In this document: positions 29,784 to 40,080 of the stretch, piece after piece
Layout of the letters: every line of letters begins with the position of its first letter
Numbering within the stretch: the first letter of the stretch is position 1
From: Deltaproteobacteria bacterium
GTDB lineage: Bacteria; Myxococcota_A; Polyangia; Haliangiales; Haliangiaceae
DNA length: 64,000 nt
Assembly: GCA_020630875.1 (NCBI GenBank)
Contig: JAHDIH010000003.1
Span: 83,971-147,970 of the forward strand
Direction: 5' to 3'
Program-made: the position numbers and the translations under genes
Notes under the pieces: model-generated
What the model was told of the DNA's origin: nothing
What the model saw: only the letters and a program-made list of their open reading frames with translations
The model's database searches: none

Positions 29784-30302
29784 GTGATTCGTTCGATTAT
29801 TGTTTGTGTATTTCTAGCTAGTTGCAGCCAAGGCGAAGGCGATGTTTGCCAAATTACAGCCGACTGCGACGACGGACTGGTCTGCAATCAACAAACCGCT
29901 CGGTGCCAATTATCAACCGGCAACGTCGTGGTAGATGCGCCTGTTGCGGTAGATGCGCCTGTTAACGTAGACTCTGCTATTTCCCCCGTCAACGGATGCC
30001 TTCGCGCCAATGCTACCGACCAAACGCCGAACGCTAGTATCGTAATCGGATGGGCGGATCCGCATGCAGCTTGCACCGTCGTATCAGTAGGAACGATGGT
30101 TCAGTTTCAAGGTGACCTTGTTGCTCAACCAATCACTGGTGGCATCGGTGGCTCGACTCCCGCGCCAGACGCAACAAGTCCCATCACCACCGCTACGCCA
30201 ACCGCTACTGCGGTTGACGTTACCTTTACTACTGCCGGAGAGTTTCCTTACTACGGAAGCAATGCCCCTACAACCATGCTCGGCGTAGTCTACGTCGAGT
30301 AG
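29784..30302 (+). CDS. Lipoprotein with cupredoxin-like domain, copper ligands apparently lost
   Basis: A 172-residue protein with GTG start and good AAGGAG Shine-Dalgarno. Lipobox LASC (Cys 14), then a Cys-rich stub (CQITADCDDGLVCNQQTARC) and an Asp/Ala/Pro/Val linker with an 18-bp DNA tandem repeat. Residues about 75-172 resemble a plastocyanin fold ending in GEFPYYGSNAPTTMLGVVYV. Real blue-copper proteins have a Cys-x-x-His-x-Met cluster there (Y-x-C...H..M-x-G); here Cys and His are missing and only the Met remains. Function unknown. Closely follows the FGE-like gene (13 bp). Confidence 0.65.
   Translation: MIRSIIVCVFLASCSQGEGDVCQITADCDDGLVCNQQTARCQLSTGNVVVDAPVAVDAPVNVDSAISPVNGCLRANATDQTPNASIVIGWADPHAACTVVSVGTMVQFQGDLVAQPITGGIGGSTPAPDATSPITTATPTATAVDVTFTTAGEFPYYGSNAPTTMLGVVYVE
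29931..29966 (+). repeat. 18-bp tandem repeat in lipoprotein linker
   Basis: Two copies of an 18-bp unit, sharing GTAGATGCGCCTGTT and differing only in the last three bases, encode the VDAPVA/VDAPVN part of the linker. A third, partial copy (GTAGAC) follows. It is an in-frame expansion of the flexible linker. Confidence 0.75.
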
Positions 30303-30307
30303 CTCGG

Positions 30308-30805
30308 CTAAACAGAAATATTGTCGGTACGAGGCGGAACTTCGAGCCATTGTACTTCGAGAATTTCGTACTCTTTGCCTTTCATCGACGTTTCATCGCC
30401 GACGTACTTCCCTATCAGCGCGCGAGCTAGTGGTGCTTTAACGTAGAGCCTGCCCTTTTTAATGTCCGCTTCGTCTTCACCAACGATGGTGTACGTCTTT
30501 ATTTCGCCGGTCTCCACGTTCTCTATTTTGACCGTAGCGCCAAACATCACACGATCACCGCTTAACGCGGTGGGATCTATGACGTCTGCAAGCGCGAGTT
30601 TGGTTTCAAAATTTCGAATGCGCGCTTCGATAAGACCTTGCCTCTCTTTGGCTGCATCGTAATCTGCGTTCTCAGATAAATCCCCATGACCACGAGCAAT
30701 TTCGATGTCTTTGGCAACGGCAGGACGTTCTACATTCTTAAGTCTACGAACTTGTTCTTTCATCCAAACTTGGCAGCCTGGCGTCATTGGTACTTTTTCA
30801 GACAT
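30308..30805 (-). CDS. greA: Transcription elongation factor GreA
   Basis: A protein of 165 residues from ATG 30805 (GGAGAG Shine-Dalgarno); an upstream in-frame start is not supported. GreA rescues backtracked RNA polymerase by stimulating cleavage of the nascent RNA. The N-terminal coiled coil carries the GDLSENADYDAAKERQG stretch with the Asp/Glu tip residues that coordinate Mg2+ in the polymerase active site. The FKBP-like C-terminal domain contains ETGEIKTYTIVGEDEADIKKG. Near-usual length (family about 158). Stands alone with a candidate promoter at 30832-30859. Confidence 0.93.
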   Translation of the reverse strand: MSEKVPMTPGCQVWMKEQVRRLKNVERPAVAKDIEIARGHGDLSENADYDAAKERQGLIEARIRNFETKLALADVIDPTALSGDRVMFGATVKIENVETGEIKTYTIVGEDEADIKKGRLYVKAPLARALIGKYVGDETSMKGKEYEILEVQWLEVPPRTDNISV

Positions 30806-30831
30806 CTTAATTCTCTCCGATCTAGAGCGTA

Positions 30832-30859
30832 ATTCTACTAAATGTGAACCAAGCAGCAA
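30832..30859 (-). promoter_or_regulatory. Candidate sigma-70 type promoter of greA
   Basis: On the minus strand a TTGCTG (-35, 30854-30859) is followed after 16 bases by TAGAAT (-10, 30832-30837). The -10 box ends 27 nt before the greA ATG at 30805. Match to consensus is fair only (five of six at -10). Confidence 0.35.
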
Positions 30860-31041
30860 CTAGTGAAGCCGCATAAATGCTAAATACCATGAACAAAAGA
30901 GAGTCTGGGCGGAACCAATCACAAGAGCGGCTATTGGCCAATCACTACAAGACTGCGGTTAAAAGCCCGTTCTGCATCGTGCATTCGCTCCGAAACCGCG
31001 AACTAAATATCGTGATGATTCCTGCAGAAGAGGCATGCTTT

Positions 31042-34000
31042 TTATTGGTAAGACTGTATCGACGAAACTTGTAAGGTGGTTTGCGATTGCACCGCAATGG
31101 CCTCTGCCGCGGCAAATGCCGCCCGCATGGTGGTAAAGTAGGCAACTCCACTGGTCAACGCCGACCGACGAAGCGATTGCGAATCCAGAATTGCCTGACG
31201 CCCTTCGGTGGTGTTGATAATCAAGTGGTAAACGCCACTAGTAATACTGTCCACACAATGCGGACGGCCTTCCATTACCTTATTGACTCCAGTAACCGTA
31301 AGCCCTTTCTCACTTAGGTAGCGAGCTGTACCGTGAGTAGCTTCAAGCTTAAAACCTAAGTCTTGCAGTCTTTTGGCAAGCACGAAGGCACGTTCCTTGT
31401 CTGCATTTTTTACAGAGATAAATGCACAGCCTCCGTTGGGAAGTGGGTTGCCGGCTGCCAGTTGCGACTTAATGAACGCGAGTGGAAAATCACGGTCAAT
31501 GCCCATGACTTCGCCAGTGGAGCGCATCTCTGGTCCAAGGATTACATCCGCTTCATCAAACTTTCTAAATGGGAAGACCGACTCTTTGACCGCCACGTGT
31601 TTTGGGTCCGTGGTTGGCAGATTCAATTCGGAGAGTTTTTTGCCAAGCATCAGTTTTACCGCATGACGCGCGATTGGCGTACCAATCGTTTTGGATACAA
31701 ATGGTACCGTGCGAGAAGCTCGAGGATTCACCTCAATGATGTAAACGCCACCGTCGTAAACGGCGCATTGCATGTTCATTAGTCCGACGACTTTGAGTTC
31801 TTTGGCAAGCCTTGTGGCCACATCCCTAATCTCGGACACAATGGCGTCATCAAGCGAGTAGGGAGGAAGCACGCAAGCAGAGTCACCGGAGTGGATGCCA
31901 GCCTCTTCAATGTGTTCCATGATGCCGGCGATGTAGGTTTCACCACTAGAATCCGAAAGGACGTCGACATCAAGCTCGATGGCGTCTGGTAGAAACTGGT
32001 CTATCAAGAGTGGAAACGCTCGCTCATCAATGCCTTCCCGCCCGACGTTCCGTGCCAAGTAATCCTCAAGGCCTTGGTCATCGTAAAGGCGTTCCATTGC
32101 GCGACCGCCCAGGACGTACGACGGGCGAATCATGATGGGGTAGCCAACTTTCGCTGCCACTTTATAGGCGTCATCAATTGAAGATGCAATCCCCCACTCT
32201 GGAGCGTTGGCCTTTGCAGCTTTGAGTACCGCACCAAACCTTTCCCGGTCTTCAGCCCTGTCAATGGCGTCCGCAGTTGTCCCCAAAAGCTTAATGCCAT
32301 TGGCTTCGAGCGTTTCCGCGAGCCTAAGTGGGGTTTGTCCTCCGAACTGAACGATCACGCCTTCGGGCTTTTCAATTCTGCAAATTTCCAGCACGTCTTC
32401 TAGGGTTACCGGTTCAAAGTACAGTCGATCAGAAGTATCGTAGTCGGTCGACACGGTCTCAGGGTTGCAATTGACCATGATCGACTCAATTCCCTCTTCC
32501 TTGAGTGCTTGCGCGGCATGCACGCAGCAGTAGTCAAACTCAATTCCTTGTCCAATTCGATTGGGACCACCGCCAAGAATCATTACCTTACGCTTGTTCG
32601 TAGGAAGCGACTCGCACTCTTGTTCATAGGAAGAATACATGTACGGGGTATGGGCCATAAACTCAGCCGAGCATGTGTCGACGCGTTTGTAGACCGGAAA
32701 AACACCTTCAGCATGCCTTTTCTTGCGAAAGTCGGCTTCGGTCATTCCGAGAATTTCACCTGCGCGCCGGTCACTTACGCCTAGACGTTTGGCTTCTCGA
32801 ATGGCATCAGCGTCCAAGTTGCTGGCCTTTAGTTTTTGTTCTTGCTGAACCACCGAATGGAGCTGCGTTAGAAACCACAAGTCAATATGCGTAAGCTGGC
32901 GCGCTCGCTCTATCGTAAGACCTTGCGCAAATCCCTGGGCCACGGTGTAAATGCGATCTGGATTAGGAATGGCCATCTCTCGGCATAATTGCTCAAGAGA
33001 CCGTTTGTCCTCTCCATCAAATACACTAAAGCGGCCGGTCTCCAAAGAGCGAACCGCTTTGCCTAAAGATTCTCTAAACGTACGTCCGATGGACATCGCC
33101 TCACCTACAGATTTCATTTGCGTCCCCAGAGTTCGCGGCGCATCGGGAAACTTTTCAAACGCGAATCGCGGCATTTTAACTACGACGTAATCGAGAGTAG
33201 GTTCAAAACAAGCTGGGGTAACTTTAGTAATGTCGTTGTCCAGCTCATCAAGACGGTATCCAATAGCAAGCTTCGCGGCTATCTTGGCAATAGGAAACCC
33301 AGTAGCTTTGGAAGCAAGGGCGCTACTGCGCGACACCCGCGGATTCATTTCAATTACCAACTGCCGTCCCGTTTTTGGGTCGACACAAAATTGAATATTG
33401 GACCCTCCCGTATCGACACCAATTTCACGGATGATTTTCAGCGAGGCATCGCGCATCGCTTGGTATTCACGGTCCGTCAAAGTCATAGCCGGCGCCACCG
33501 TAATCGAGTCTCCGGTGTGTATGCCCATAGGATCGAAGTTTTCAATAGAACAAATAATGACAACATTGTCGGCGTTGTCGCGCATCAGCTCGAGTTCAAA
33601 CTCTTTCCAACCGATGACCGACTCTTCAATCAGCACCTTTCCTACAGGACTTAGGTCCAGACCTTTGATTACCTTCTGATCAAATTCAGTAGCGTTGTAG
33701 ACAATCCCTCCACCAGCACCGCCCATAGTAAACGAAGGGCGAATCACAGCCGGCAGACCGACATCTTCCATAGCTTTTCGGGCTTCTGCCAGAGAACCAA
33801 CATGATGCGAGCGTGCGCTTTCAAGACCAATTTTCTCCATGGCCTCTTTAAAACGAGCGCGGTCCTCAGCTTTATCAATCGCATCCACGGAAGCTCCGAT
33901 TAGCTGCGAACCATGCTTCTTCAAGATACCCGCTTTTTCCGCAGCCATTGCCAGGTTTAGCGCCGTCTGCCCGCCTAGGGTCGGCAGTACTGCATCCGGT

Positions 34001-34245
34001 TTTTCCTTCGCCAAAATCAAATCCAACATTTCCACGGTTAACGGTTCGATGTAGGTGGCATCCGCCATTTCTGGATCGGTCATGATTGTCGCTGGATTAC
34101 TATTTACCAGAATGACGCGAATGCCTTCTTCGCGAAGGGCTTTGCATGCCTGAGCTCCCGAGTAGTCAAACTCGCAAGCCTGCCCGATGACAATAGGGCC
34201 AGAACCGATGATGAGGACGCTGGAAATGTCGGGACGCTTTGGCAT
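31042..34245 (-). CDS. carB: Carbamoyl-phosphate synthase large subunit
   Basis: A full-length 1067-residue CarB that makes carbamoyl phosphate from bicarbonate, ammonia and two ATP for arginine and pyrimidine synthesis. Two ATP-grasp halves are visible, starting at [20 protein letters not shown] and near residue 550 ([20 protein letters not shown]), each followed by a conserved biotin-carboxylase-like nucleotide fold (ending [20 protein letters not shown] and [20 protein letters not shown]). The last 130 residues form the allosteric MGS-like domain. The small subunit carA is not within the window. A HEAT-like gene lies 9 bp upstream. Confidence 0.97.
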   Translation of the reverse strand: MPKRPDISSVLIIGSGPIVIGQACEFDYSGAQACKALREEGIRVILVNSNPATIMTDPEMADATYIEPLTVEMLDLILAKEKPDAVLPTLGGQTALNLAMAAEKAGILKKHGSQLIGASVDAIDKAEDRARFKEAMEKIGLESARSHHVGSLAEARKAMEDVGLPAVIRPSFTMGGAGGGIVYNATEFDQKVIKGLDLSPVGKVLIEESVIGWKEFELELMRDNADNVVIICSIENFDPMGIHTGDSITVAPAMTLTDREYQAMRDASLKIIREIGVDTGGSNIQFCVDPKTGRQLVIEMNPRVSRSSALASKATGFPIAKIAAKLAIGYRLDELDNDITKVTPACFEPTLDYVVVKMPRFAFEKFPDAPRTLGTQMKSVGEAMSIGRTFRESLGKAVRSLETGRFSVFDGEDKRSLEQLCREMAIPNPDRIYTVAQGFAQGLTIERARQLTHIDLWFLTQLHSVVQQEQKLKASNLDADAIREAKRLGVSDRRAGEILGMTEADFRKKRHAEGVFPVYKRVDTCSAEFMAHTPYMYSSYEQECESLPTNKRKVMILGGGPNRIGQGIEFDYCCVHAAQALKEEGIESIMVNCNPETVSTDYDTSDRLYFEPVTLEDVLEICRIEKPEGVIVQFGGQTPLRLAETLEANGIKLLGTTADAIDRAEDRERFGAVLKAAKANAPEWGIASSIDDAYKVAAKVGYPIMIRPSYVLGGRAMERLYDDQGLEDYLARNVGREGIDERAFPLLIDQFLPDAIELDVDVLSDSSGETYIAGIMEHIEEAGIHSGDSACVLPPYSLDDAIVSEIRDVATRLAKELKVVGLMNMQCAVYDGGVYIIEVNPRASRTVPFVSKTIGTPIARHAVKLMLGKKLSELNLPTTDPKHVAVKESVFPFRKFDEADVILGPEMRSTGEVMGIDRDFPLAFIKSQLAAGNPLPNGGCAFISVKNADKERAFVLAKRLQDLGFKLEATHGTARYLSEKGLTVTGVNKVMEGRPHCVDSITSGVYHLIINTTEGRQAILDSQSLRRSALTSGVAYFTTMRAAFAAAEAIAVQSQTTLQVSSIQSYQ

Positions 34246-34254
34246 AATATTTCT

Positions 34255-34980
34255 CTACTTTTTCTTAACGGTATCTTTAGGAACTCTAAACTCAGGAAAA
34301 TTTTCTAGCACTAGGGTGCGAGCTGGCTTTTTGTGGTCGCCTAACGGAATCTCGTGTTCCGCCAAAAACTCAAGGATACGAGCTTTGAAACGGCGGCTTT
34401 CTTCATCTTCGTTCATCAACGCTTCGATAAGTGCGTCTAGCGATTCCACGCAAGGCTTTTGGTCTAGTGCTTCGACAGCTGCAAATCGAACGCTCTCGTC
34501 AAAGTCTGCGAGATAAGGAGCAATTCGTTTGCTAGCTTCTTGCGGTGACAGGTCGTCTTGCTCCGCGACCCATGTAAACAGTGATATGCGCTTGGAGGTA
34601 TCAAGTACGTACCCTGGCTCTTCTTTGGCCAGCAGTTTATCGATGATCTGCATCGCACGCTGCGGCGATGCCACATCTTCAAGCACGCGAAGTGGGTAAG
34701 CGATGGTGGCGTGGGTTTCCATGTAGCGCTCAAGAGTCGGCAGAATCTGCTCCCCCATCGCGGTAAACGTGCGAACGACCCACGCTTTCTCCTCTTCGTC
34801 GTCCACCCCTTTGATGCACGTCATGTTGAAACGTTTTGCCACGGTCAAAAGCGACTCGTCGTCTCCTTCTGCCACGAGGCGTTCAAGTGCCGCCATACGT
34901 TCTACCGTTTGAGCGTACTTGTTGAGTGCCTTTTTCTGGGCGCGCTTGAGCGAGCCACCTTTTGAGAACATGCCGAACAT
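34255..34980 (-). CDS. HEAT-repeat-like protein upstream of carB
   Basis: A 241-residue, probably cytosolic protein with no signal peptide or membrane segment. The N terminus is basic ([18 protein letters not shown]). The rest is a series of helical pairs with HEAT-like spacing ([39 protein letters not shown]) and an acidic stretch EEEKA. It is separated from carB by 9 bp and is probably co-transcribed. Similar HEAT proteins occur next to housekeeping genes in Deltaproteobacteria; function is unknown. Confidence 0.6.
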   Translation of the reverse strand: MFGMFSKGGSLKRAQKKALNKYAQTVERMAALERLVAEGDDESLLTVAKRFNMTCIKGVDDEEEKAWVVRTFTAMGEQILPTLERYMETHATIAYPLRVLEDVASPQRAMQIIDKLLAKEEPGYVLDTSKRISLFTWVAEQDDLSPQEASKRIAPYLADFDESVRFAAVEALDQKPCVESLDALIEALMNEDEESRRFKARILEFLAEHEIPLGDHKKPARTLVLENFPEFRVPKDTVKKK

Positions 34981-35076
34981 TCGCCGGGGTATAACACGTG
35001 CGACCGATCTTTTCTTTCACTGAGTTTAATTCGATCGGTAGGTATTGACGCTTGTACGTGTATAGTCCGCCGAGCC

Positions 35077-37101
35077 ATGGCCAAGATAGAGAAACTCCGT
35101 AACATTGGTATCGCAGCCCACATCGACGCGGGGAAAACCACGGTAACAGAACGCTTTCTGTTCATTACGGGCAAAACCCACAAGGTAGGCGAAGTTCACG
35201 ATGGGCAAGCGCACATGGACCATATGGTCCAAGAGCAAGAGCGGGGCATCACCATTACTGCCGCAGCCACTAGTTTTGATTGGAAAAAACATCAAATCCA
35301 ACTAATCGATACGCCGGGACACGTAGACTTCACCATTGAGGTGGAGCGAAGCCTTCGCGTGCTTGACGGCGCTGTCGTTGTGTTCTGCGCCGTTGGTGGC
35401 GTGCAGCCGCAATCGGAAACAGTGTGGGGACAAGCCGACAAATTCTCAGTGCCACGTCTCGCATTCGTCAACAAAATGGACCGTGTTGGCGCGGATTACG
35501 AAAAAGTGCAAGAAGCGATGAGGGAGCGACTGGGAGCGAACCCGGTGCCGATTCAGATCCCCATGGGGGCTGAAGATAATTTCAAAGGGGTTATCGATAT
35601 CATTGCAATGAAAGCCTACCTCTTTACGGGGGATCTCAATGAAGCGCCAGAACCAACGGAAGTCCCCGCCGACTTTGTAGAGGAAGCCAAAATGGCCAGA
35701 GAATCGCTACTTGAAGCACTCTCTGATGTCAGCGACGAGATCGCCGAGAAGTACTTGGACGGTCAAGAGATCGAAATTGCGACTATCAAAGAAGCCGTGA
35801 GGAGCGCATGCATTGCGGGACAAATCGTGCCAACGCTTTCTGGAAGTGCCCTTCGCAACAAAGGGATTCGGCCACTACTCGATGCCGTTATTGCGTACCT
35901 GCCCTCTCCAGCAGACCTTCCTCCAGTGGCTGGGCATCGTCCTGGCAAAGAGGAAAAACTTACCAGAAGCCCGAAGGACAACGAGCCTACTGCCGCGTTG
36001 GCATTCAAAGTGGCCCTCGACGACGGGCGCAAAATTGTATTTCTTAGGGTGTTCAGCGGAACCGTTACCGCCGGCATGGAATTGTACAATCCGCGTACTA
36101 AGAAAAAGGAAAAAGTTGCGCGACTGTTCCAGATGCACGCCAACAAACGCAAACGCATAGAAAAGGCGGGCGCTGGGAGTATCGTAGCCGCTAGTGGTCT
36201 AAAACACGCATCGACGGGAGACACCATGTGCGATGCGAAAGACCAGATTGTACTAGAAGCCATCGAAACCTACGAGCCCGTGATATCTGCTGCCATAGAA
36301 GCTAAGAACAACGCCGCCAAAGAAAAACTTGATGGCGTGCTGGCGAAAATGGTTGATGAAGATCCTACGTTTAAGGTTCGCGAAGACCAAGAAACCGGTC
36401 AAACGTTGATCAGTGGAATGGGAGAGCTTCACCTAGAAATTATCGTCGACAGGCTAAAGCGTGAATTCGGTGTAGAAGCGAAAATAGGAACACCTCAGGT
36501 CGTGTTTCGAGAAACAATTTCTCAGACCGCAAGCGTCGAATCCACTTTTGAGCGCGAGCTTGCTGAAGGTAGATTGTTTGCGGTGGTCGGTTGCAAGCTT
36601 GAACCAAAACCTCGTGACAGCGGCGTAGAAGAAATTTGCGAGGTAGCCGTCGATAAGTACACGATGCCGCAAGAGGTTGTAGATGCCGCGCAAATGGGGC
36701 TACGAGATGCCATTCAAACCGGTCCCGAAGGCTATCCAATGCAGGATCTGAAAATCGTATTGACCAAAATCGAGATTGCTGAAGATGCGCAACCCGAAGT
36801 GTCAGCCCGAGCGGCAGCAGCGGACGCGTGCCGAAAGGCAATTGCTGCCGCAGCGGCCCACAGGTTGGAACCAATCATGGACGTGGAGGTAGTCGTCCCC
36901 GAAGAACACCTTGGCGGAGTCATTGGCGACATCAATCAACGGCATGGCCAGATTCAAGAAATGACCGACCGTGGCCCGAAAAAGGTTATTATGGCGGCGG
37001 TACCGCTGCGCAATATGTTTGGTTACTCCACCAAGCTTCGGTCACTCTCCGAAGGTCGCGGTACGTTTTCGATGCAGTTTAAAAGCTACGACAAACTGTG
37101 A
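35077..37101 (+). CDS. Elongation factor G paralogue with altered domain IV loop
   Basis: A 674-residue GTPase of the EF-G family, which normally drives translocation. The GTP-binding motifs are present: AHIDAGKTT (P-loop, about 13-21), RGITIT (switch I), DTPGH (switch II) and NKMD. Domains II, III, IV and V follow in order. In canonical EF-G the domain IV tip carries a DG-x-x-H-x-x-D-S-S loop with the translocation His; here the matching segment (about residues 561-583, [19 protein letters not shown]) lacks it. The gene is not in a str operon (no rpsL, rpsG or tuf nearby). It may therefore be a specialised EF-G2-like paralogue (recycling or other), though a main EF-G cannot be excluded. Confidence 0.82.
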   Translation: MAKIEKLRNIGIAAHIDAGKTTVTERFLFITGKTHKVGEVHDGQAHMDHMVQEQERGITITAAATSFDWKKHQIQLIDTPGHVDFTIEVERSLRVLDGAVVVFCAVGGVQPQSETVWGQADKFSVPRLAFVNKMDRVGADYEKVQEAMRERLGANPVPIQIPMGAEDNFKGVIDIIAMKAYLFTGDLNEAPEPTEVPADFVEEAKMARESLLEALSDVSDEIAEKYLDGQEIEIATIKEAVRSACIAGQIVPTLSGSALRNKGIRPLLDAVIAYLPSPADLPPVAGHRPGKEEKLTRSPKDNEPTAALAFKVALDDGRKIVFLRVFSGTVTAGMELYNPRTKKKEKVARLFQMHANKRKRIEKAGAGSIVAASGLKHASTGDTMCDAKDQIVLEAIETYEPVISAAIEAKNNAAKEKLDGVLAKMVDEDPTFKVREDQETGQTLISGMGELHLEIIVDRLKREFGVEAKIGTPQVVFRETISQTASVESTFERELAEGRLFAVVGCKLEPKPRDSGVEEICEVAVDKYTMPQEVVDAAQMGLRDAIQTGPEGYPMQDLKIVLTKIEIAEDAQPEVSARAAAADACRKAIAAAAAHRLEPIMDVEVVVPEEHLGGVIGDINQRHGQIQEMTDRGPKKVIMAAVPLRNMFGYSTKLRSLSEGRGTFSMQFKSYDKL

Positions 37102-37745
37102 TACGGCTGGTTGTCCGAGGACTGGTCCTGACGATTCTTAGTATCGTACTCTTTCATGCATTGCGTGCATTAGCAGCCGCCATCGCCTTTAACTACCAGC
37201 TGTCGAGTGGTTCTTCATTCGACTATGTGGGACTCACGCTATACTTGCTCTTAGCGATAGTCCTATTGCTAGTCCCCCTTAGCCCAAAAGATAAGGCGCG
37301 CAAGCATGAGTCGGCGTTAAAAAGAGATTTCCTCATCTTCTCCGGACTTCTGCTTCTTTACAAAGGTTGCCTTATCTCGTTTCAATCGTGGGAGAGAAAC
37401 TCACTTCCAACCCTGCAGTTTATCTCGTTGCATGAACTGTTAGTTTACGTGATCTTAGCTCCGATATGTGAAGAATTTTGGTTTAGAGGTTTCGCATGGA
37501 ATCAAATTGTAGCAGGAAAGAAAACGAAATTCGCCGTAGCAATCGCGAGTCTGAGTACATCTCTGTCGTTCGCTTGGGCGCACTTTCCTGTCTCTGAACC
37601 AATGCAGAAACCAGTTCTGTTGGTTCCGTACATCGTATTTGGTATGTTGATGGCCGGTGCTCGCACAATCTCCAAAACGGTTACGCTGTGTATTTTCCTT
37701 CACGCACTAGGCAACCTAATAGGTGCTAGTTTTTACTTTCAATAG
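37098..37745 (+). CDS. CPBP-family intramembrane glutamic endopeptidase
   Basis: A 215-residue membrane protein with about six to seven helices. The ABI/CPBP motifs are present: motif 1 EEFWFRG (about 131-137, with the EE-x3-R pattern), motif 2 with a His in FAWAHFPV (about 162-170) and motif 3 in HALGNL near the C terminus. Members act as Rce1-like membrane proteases or as bacteriocin-immunity proteins. The start is GTG 37098, overlapping the stop of the EF-G gene (GTGA), hence translationally coupled. The 3' end overlaps the convergent methylase by 7 bp. Substrate unknown. Confidence 0.78.
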   Translation: MIRLVVRGLVLTILSIVLFHALRALAAAIAFNYQLSSGSSFDYVGLTLYLLLAIVLLLVPLSPKDKARKHESALKRDFLIFSGLLLLYKGCLISFQSWERNSLPTLQFISLHELLVYVILAPICEEFWFRGFAWNQIVAGKKTKFAVAIASLSTSLSFAWAHFPVSEPMQKPVLLVPYIVFGMLMAGARTISKTVTLCIFLHALGNLIGASFYFQ

Positions 37746-38617
37746 CCGGTAATTATTACTTCGTTGACGCTGCCGCGCTTAGCGGCGTTACTATTGATTG
37801 CTCTACTGCACTTCACTTGTTCGACCTTGAAGTCGTGGTAGAGCGACCGAATAAACGGAGTATCACTGTTGGATAACATCACGTAGCAGCCTCGGTCTTT
37901 AAGCGAACGTGCGGTTTCGGCTAGTAGTCTTTGATCGTCTTCTGTAAACGAATTCTTGGTGTAGCTAGTAAAATTACTCGTCGTTGAAAGTGGGTGGTAC
38001 GGCGGATCAAAGTAGAATAAGTCGCCTTTTTTACCCCTTGCCGCGGCCTTCAAATAGGAACCAACGGACAGATGAGTGCTAACAAGGAGTTCCGCCGATC
38101 GCTTAAGCTTAGCGGTATCGCAAATTTTAGGATTCGCGTAGCGGCCAATCGGAACATTGTAATGTCCCTTGCGGTTCACTCGCCACAAGCCGTTGAAGCA
38201 AGTCTTATTTAAGTAGATAAATGCCGCAGCCCGCGCGGATCCCACAAGCGCCCGTCCCTCTCCGTTAAACCGACTGCGAATGCGATAGTAGTGCGTTTCG
38301 CAATGCGCTGCTTTAAACCGTCGTAGCGTAGCCAGCACACGCTCGGTGTTGATGGACAGCTCTCGGTACATGCCTATCAAATCGCCGTTAGAGTCAGAAA
38401 GGTAAGCTTTTTGTGGAGCCAGATAGAAATACAGAGCCGCACCACCAGCAAATGGCTCAAAGTAACGGTTGTACGTCTTCGGCAGCCGTGCGGTCAGTTC
38501 GGGCAAAAGTTTCGTTTTACCTCCAACCCATTTCACCACTGGAGTTGGCCTCAGCTTGGCTGTGACACTTTTGTCGAGCGTGATTCGCTTTAGATTAATT
38601 CGCGCAACTTTCTCCAT
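37739..38617 (-). CDS. Dam-type DNA adenine N6-methyltransferase (class D12), solitary
   Basis: A 292-residue amino-methyltransferase of the D12 class (Dam-like). SAM motif I is FEPFAGGAA (53-61), preceded by VVKWVGGKTKLL, and catalytic motif IV is FDPPY near residue 205. The helical target-recognition part lies between. Dam-like enzymes modify adenine in a palindromic site, commonly GATC; the site here is not read from sequence. No restriction enzyme gene is adjacent, so it is a solitary methylase, possibly regulatory. A small gene of unknown function precedes it by 44 bp on the same strand. Confidence 0.85.
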   Translation of the reverse strand: MEKVARINLKRITLDKSVTAKLRPTPVVKWVGGKTKLLPELTARLPKTYNRYFEPFAGGAALYFYLAPQKAYLSDSNGDLIGMYRELSINTERVLATLRRFKAAHCETHYYRIRSRFNGEGRALVGSARAAAFIYLNKTCFNGLWRVNRKGHYNVPIGRYANPKICDTAKLKRSAELLVSTHLSVGSYLKAAARGKKGDLFYFDPPYHPLSTTSNFTSYTKNSFTEDDQRLLAETARSLKDRGCYVMLSNSDTPFIRSLYHDFKVEQVKCSRAINSNAAKRGSVNEVIITGY

Positions 38618-38661
38618 TACACCATCTTCGGCGTTAGGATCTCGCTGGGCAAGTTTTTGGA

Positions 38662-39000
38662 TCAGACCTGCGGAAGAAGAGACGCCCCGCCGTAGCGTTG
38701 GGTGGACGCATCGTAGTCGATGAGTATCCCGTCCGCACCAAGGGTTCGAGCCGTTTCGATCATGGTCATTGCGTTTCCTTTGACCACCATCATCGGAACG
38801 CCATCTTCTGTATCGGACTCTTTGAGAAACTTTTTAGCTCCTGCTGCATTTTTGAAACTCAAAACAAATTTGTGTTTTGTTCCCGATTCTACAAGGACTG
38901 GTAACTTTGTTTTTTCACCAGCACCGTCTTCCCGATCCACGAGCAACATCCACATTCCTACCAGATCGTCTGAGCTTTTAATTTGCGTTTCAAAGGGCAC
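38662..39000 (-). CDS. Conserved small protein, possibly SseB-like
   Basis: A 112-residue, likely cytosolic protein with a GTG start at 39000. It has a two-part alpha/beta pattern: strand-loop-strand VGMWMLLVDREDG...LPVLVE, then FVLSFKNAAGAKKFLKESD and a helix-strand end MIETARTLGADGILIDYD. This loosely resembles the SseB N-terminal fold, but similarity is weak. It lies 44 bp upstream of the Dam-type methylase on the same strand and divergent from moaA. Function not recognised. Confidence 0.5.
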   Translation of the reverse strand: MPFETQIKSSDDLVGMWMLLVDREDGAGEKTKLPVLVESGTKHKFVLSFKNAAGAKKFLKESDTEDGVPMMVVKGNAMTMIETARTLGADGILIDYDASTQRYGGASLLPQV

Positions 39001-39069
39001 GACGCTGTAATGCCGTTTTAGCCCCTTTTTGTCAAGGATAAAGGGCCACAGCTATGCTACAGCTCGTCT

Positions 39070-40044
39070 GTGAGTCTTTTTGATGCTCAGAAGCGGGTCA
39101 TCCGTTACCTGCGTCTTTCCGTGACCGATCGCTGCAATTATCGTTGCCACTATTGCATGCCTGAGGATGCCACGTTTGGCAGCCGAAACGATCTCCTGAC
39201 CCACGAAGAACTCACGCGACTGGTAAGCGTCCTGGCCGCCCATGGACTGTCGAAGGTCCGATTGACCGGGGGAGAGCCAACGGTTCGAAGGGGCTTGGTG
39301 CCGTTGGTCGAAAGTCTGGTAGCGATTCCAGGAATCAAGCAGGTAGTTATGACCACAAACGGTTCCACTCTCACTCAGCTCGCCGGGCCACTGCACCAAG
39401 CGGGACTAAAGGGCATTAATGTATCGCTTGATACCCTCGACGAATCGCAGTTTGCCAGAATCACCCGCGGAGGAAACGTTCTGGATGTAATCCGAGGAAT
39501 AGAAAATGCTTTGGCGGTTGGACTAAAAGTAAAAATCAATGCGGTAATTGATGCAAGCATGTCTTTACAAGAGGCCGCGGCACTGTGTCGTTTTTCTTGG
39601 CAACGAAATATGGTCGTTCGATTTATCGAGCAGATGCCGCTCTCTTCGGGCTCTTTGATGGGGGGACAACTATTAACAGGAGCGCAGATCAAAACTCACA
39701 TTGAGACGCAATTCGGGGAGACCTCACCGGTGCCAAGCGCGAATGAAGCGGGGCCGGCAAGAACGTACCAAACCGCAGATGGAAACGCCTTCGGACTAAT
39801 CACTCCGATGAGCAATCATTTTTGCGGTACTTGCAACCGGATGCGGATCAATGCTCTGGGGCAGCTTCATTCTTGCCTCGGTCACGATCGATTTTTAGAT
39901 CTGCGAGAGATCTTGCGTAATGATGCTTCCGACGACGACTTAATGACGGCAATAAAACGCGAGTTACAAGGAAAGTCCGAAGGGCACGATTTTCTTACCA
40001 TTCGCAAGAGACCTAAAAAAGCGATGGTCTCCATGGGAGGTTAG
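39070..40044 (+). CDS. moaA: GTP 3',8-cyclase, molybdenum cofactor biosynthesis
   Basis: A 324-residue radical SAM enzyme that catalyses the first step of molybdopterin synthesis from GTP. The SAM [4Fe-4S] cluster Cys are in CNYRCHYC (about 22-29); a second cluster is bound by the C-terminal FCGTCNRMRINALGQLHSC. The protein ends in Gly-Gly, as needed for activity. The start is GTG 39070 (MSLFDAQKRVIRYLRLSVTD). No other moa genes are in the window. The ccm operon begins 36 bp downstream. Confidence 0.95.
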   Translation: MSLFDAQKRVIRYLRLSVTDRCNYRCHYCMPEDATFGSRNDLLTHEELTRLVSVLAAHGLSKVRLTGGEPTVRRGLVPLVESLVAIPGIKQVVMTTNGSTLTQLAGPLHQAGLKGINVSLDTLDESQFARITRGGNVLDVIRGIENALAVGLKVKINAVIDASMSLQEAAALCRFSWQRNMVVRFIEQMPLSSGSLMGGQLLTGAQIKTHIETQFGETSPVPSANEAGPARTYQTADGNAFGLITPMSNHFCGTCNRMRINALGQLHSCLGHDRFLDLREILRNDASDDDLMTAIKRELQGKSEGHDFLTIRKRPKKAMVSMGG

Positions 40045-40080
40045 GTTGTCACCAGCCTCCGGGATCGCTACAATCAAACC

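Noticed and set aside
30877..31074. 65-aa open frame in the gap between greA and carB
   Set aside because: No Shine-Dalgarno, no leader or motif, and its end runs antisense into carB; the 236-bp gap more likely holds the greA promoter.
33118..33654. 178-aa open frame on the plus strand opposite carB
   Set aside because: It lies fully inside the well supported carB gene, has low-complexity basic composition and no ribosome-binding site; other frames opposite carB are also shadows.
35763..36263. 166-aa open frame opposite the EF-G gene
   Set aside because: Antisense to conserved EF-G domains II and III; composition (Ser/Ala/Leu-rich) is that of a shadow frame.
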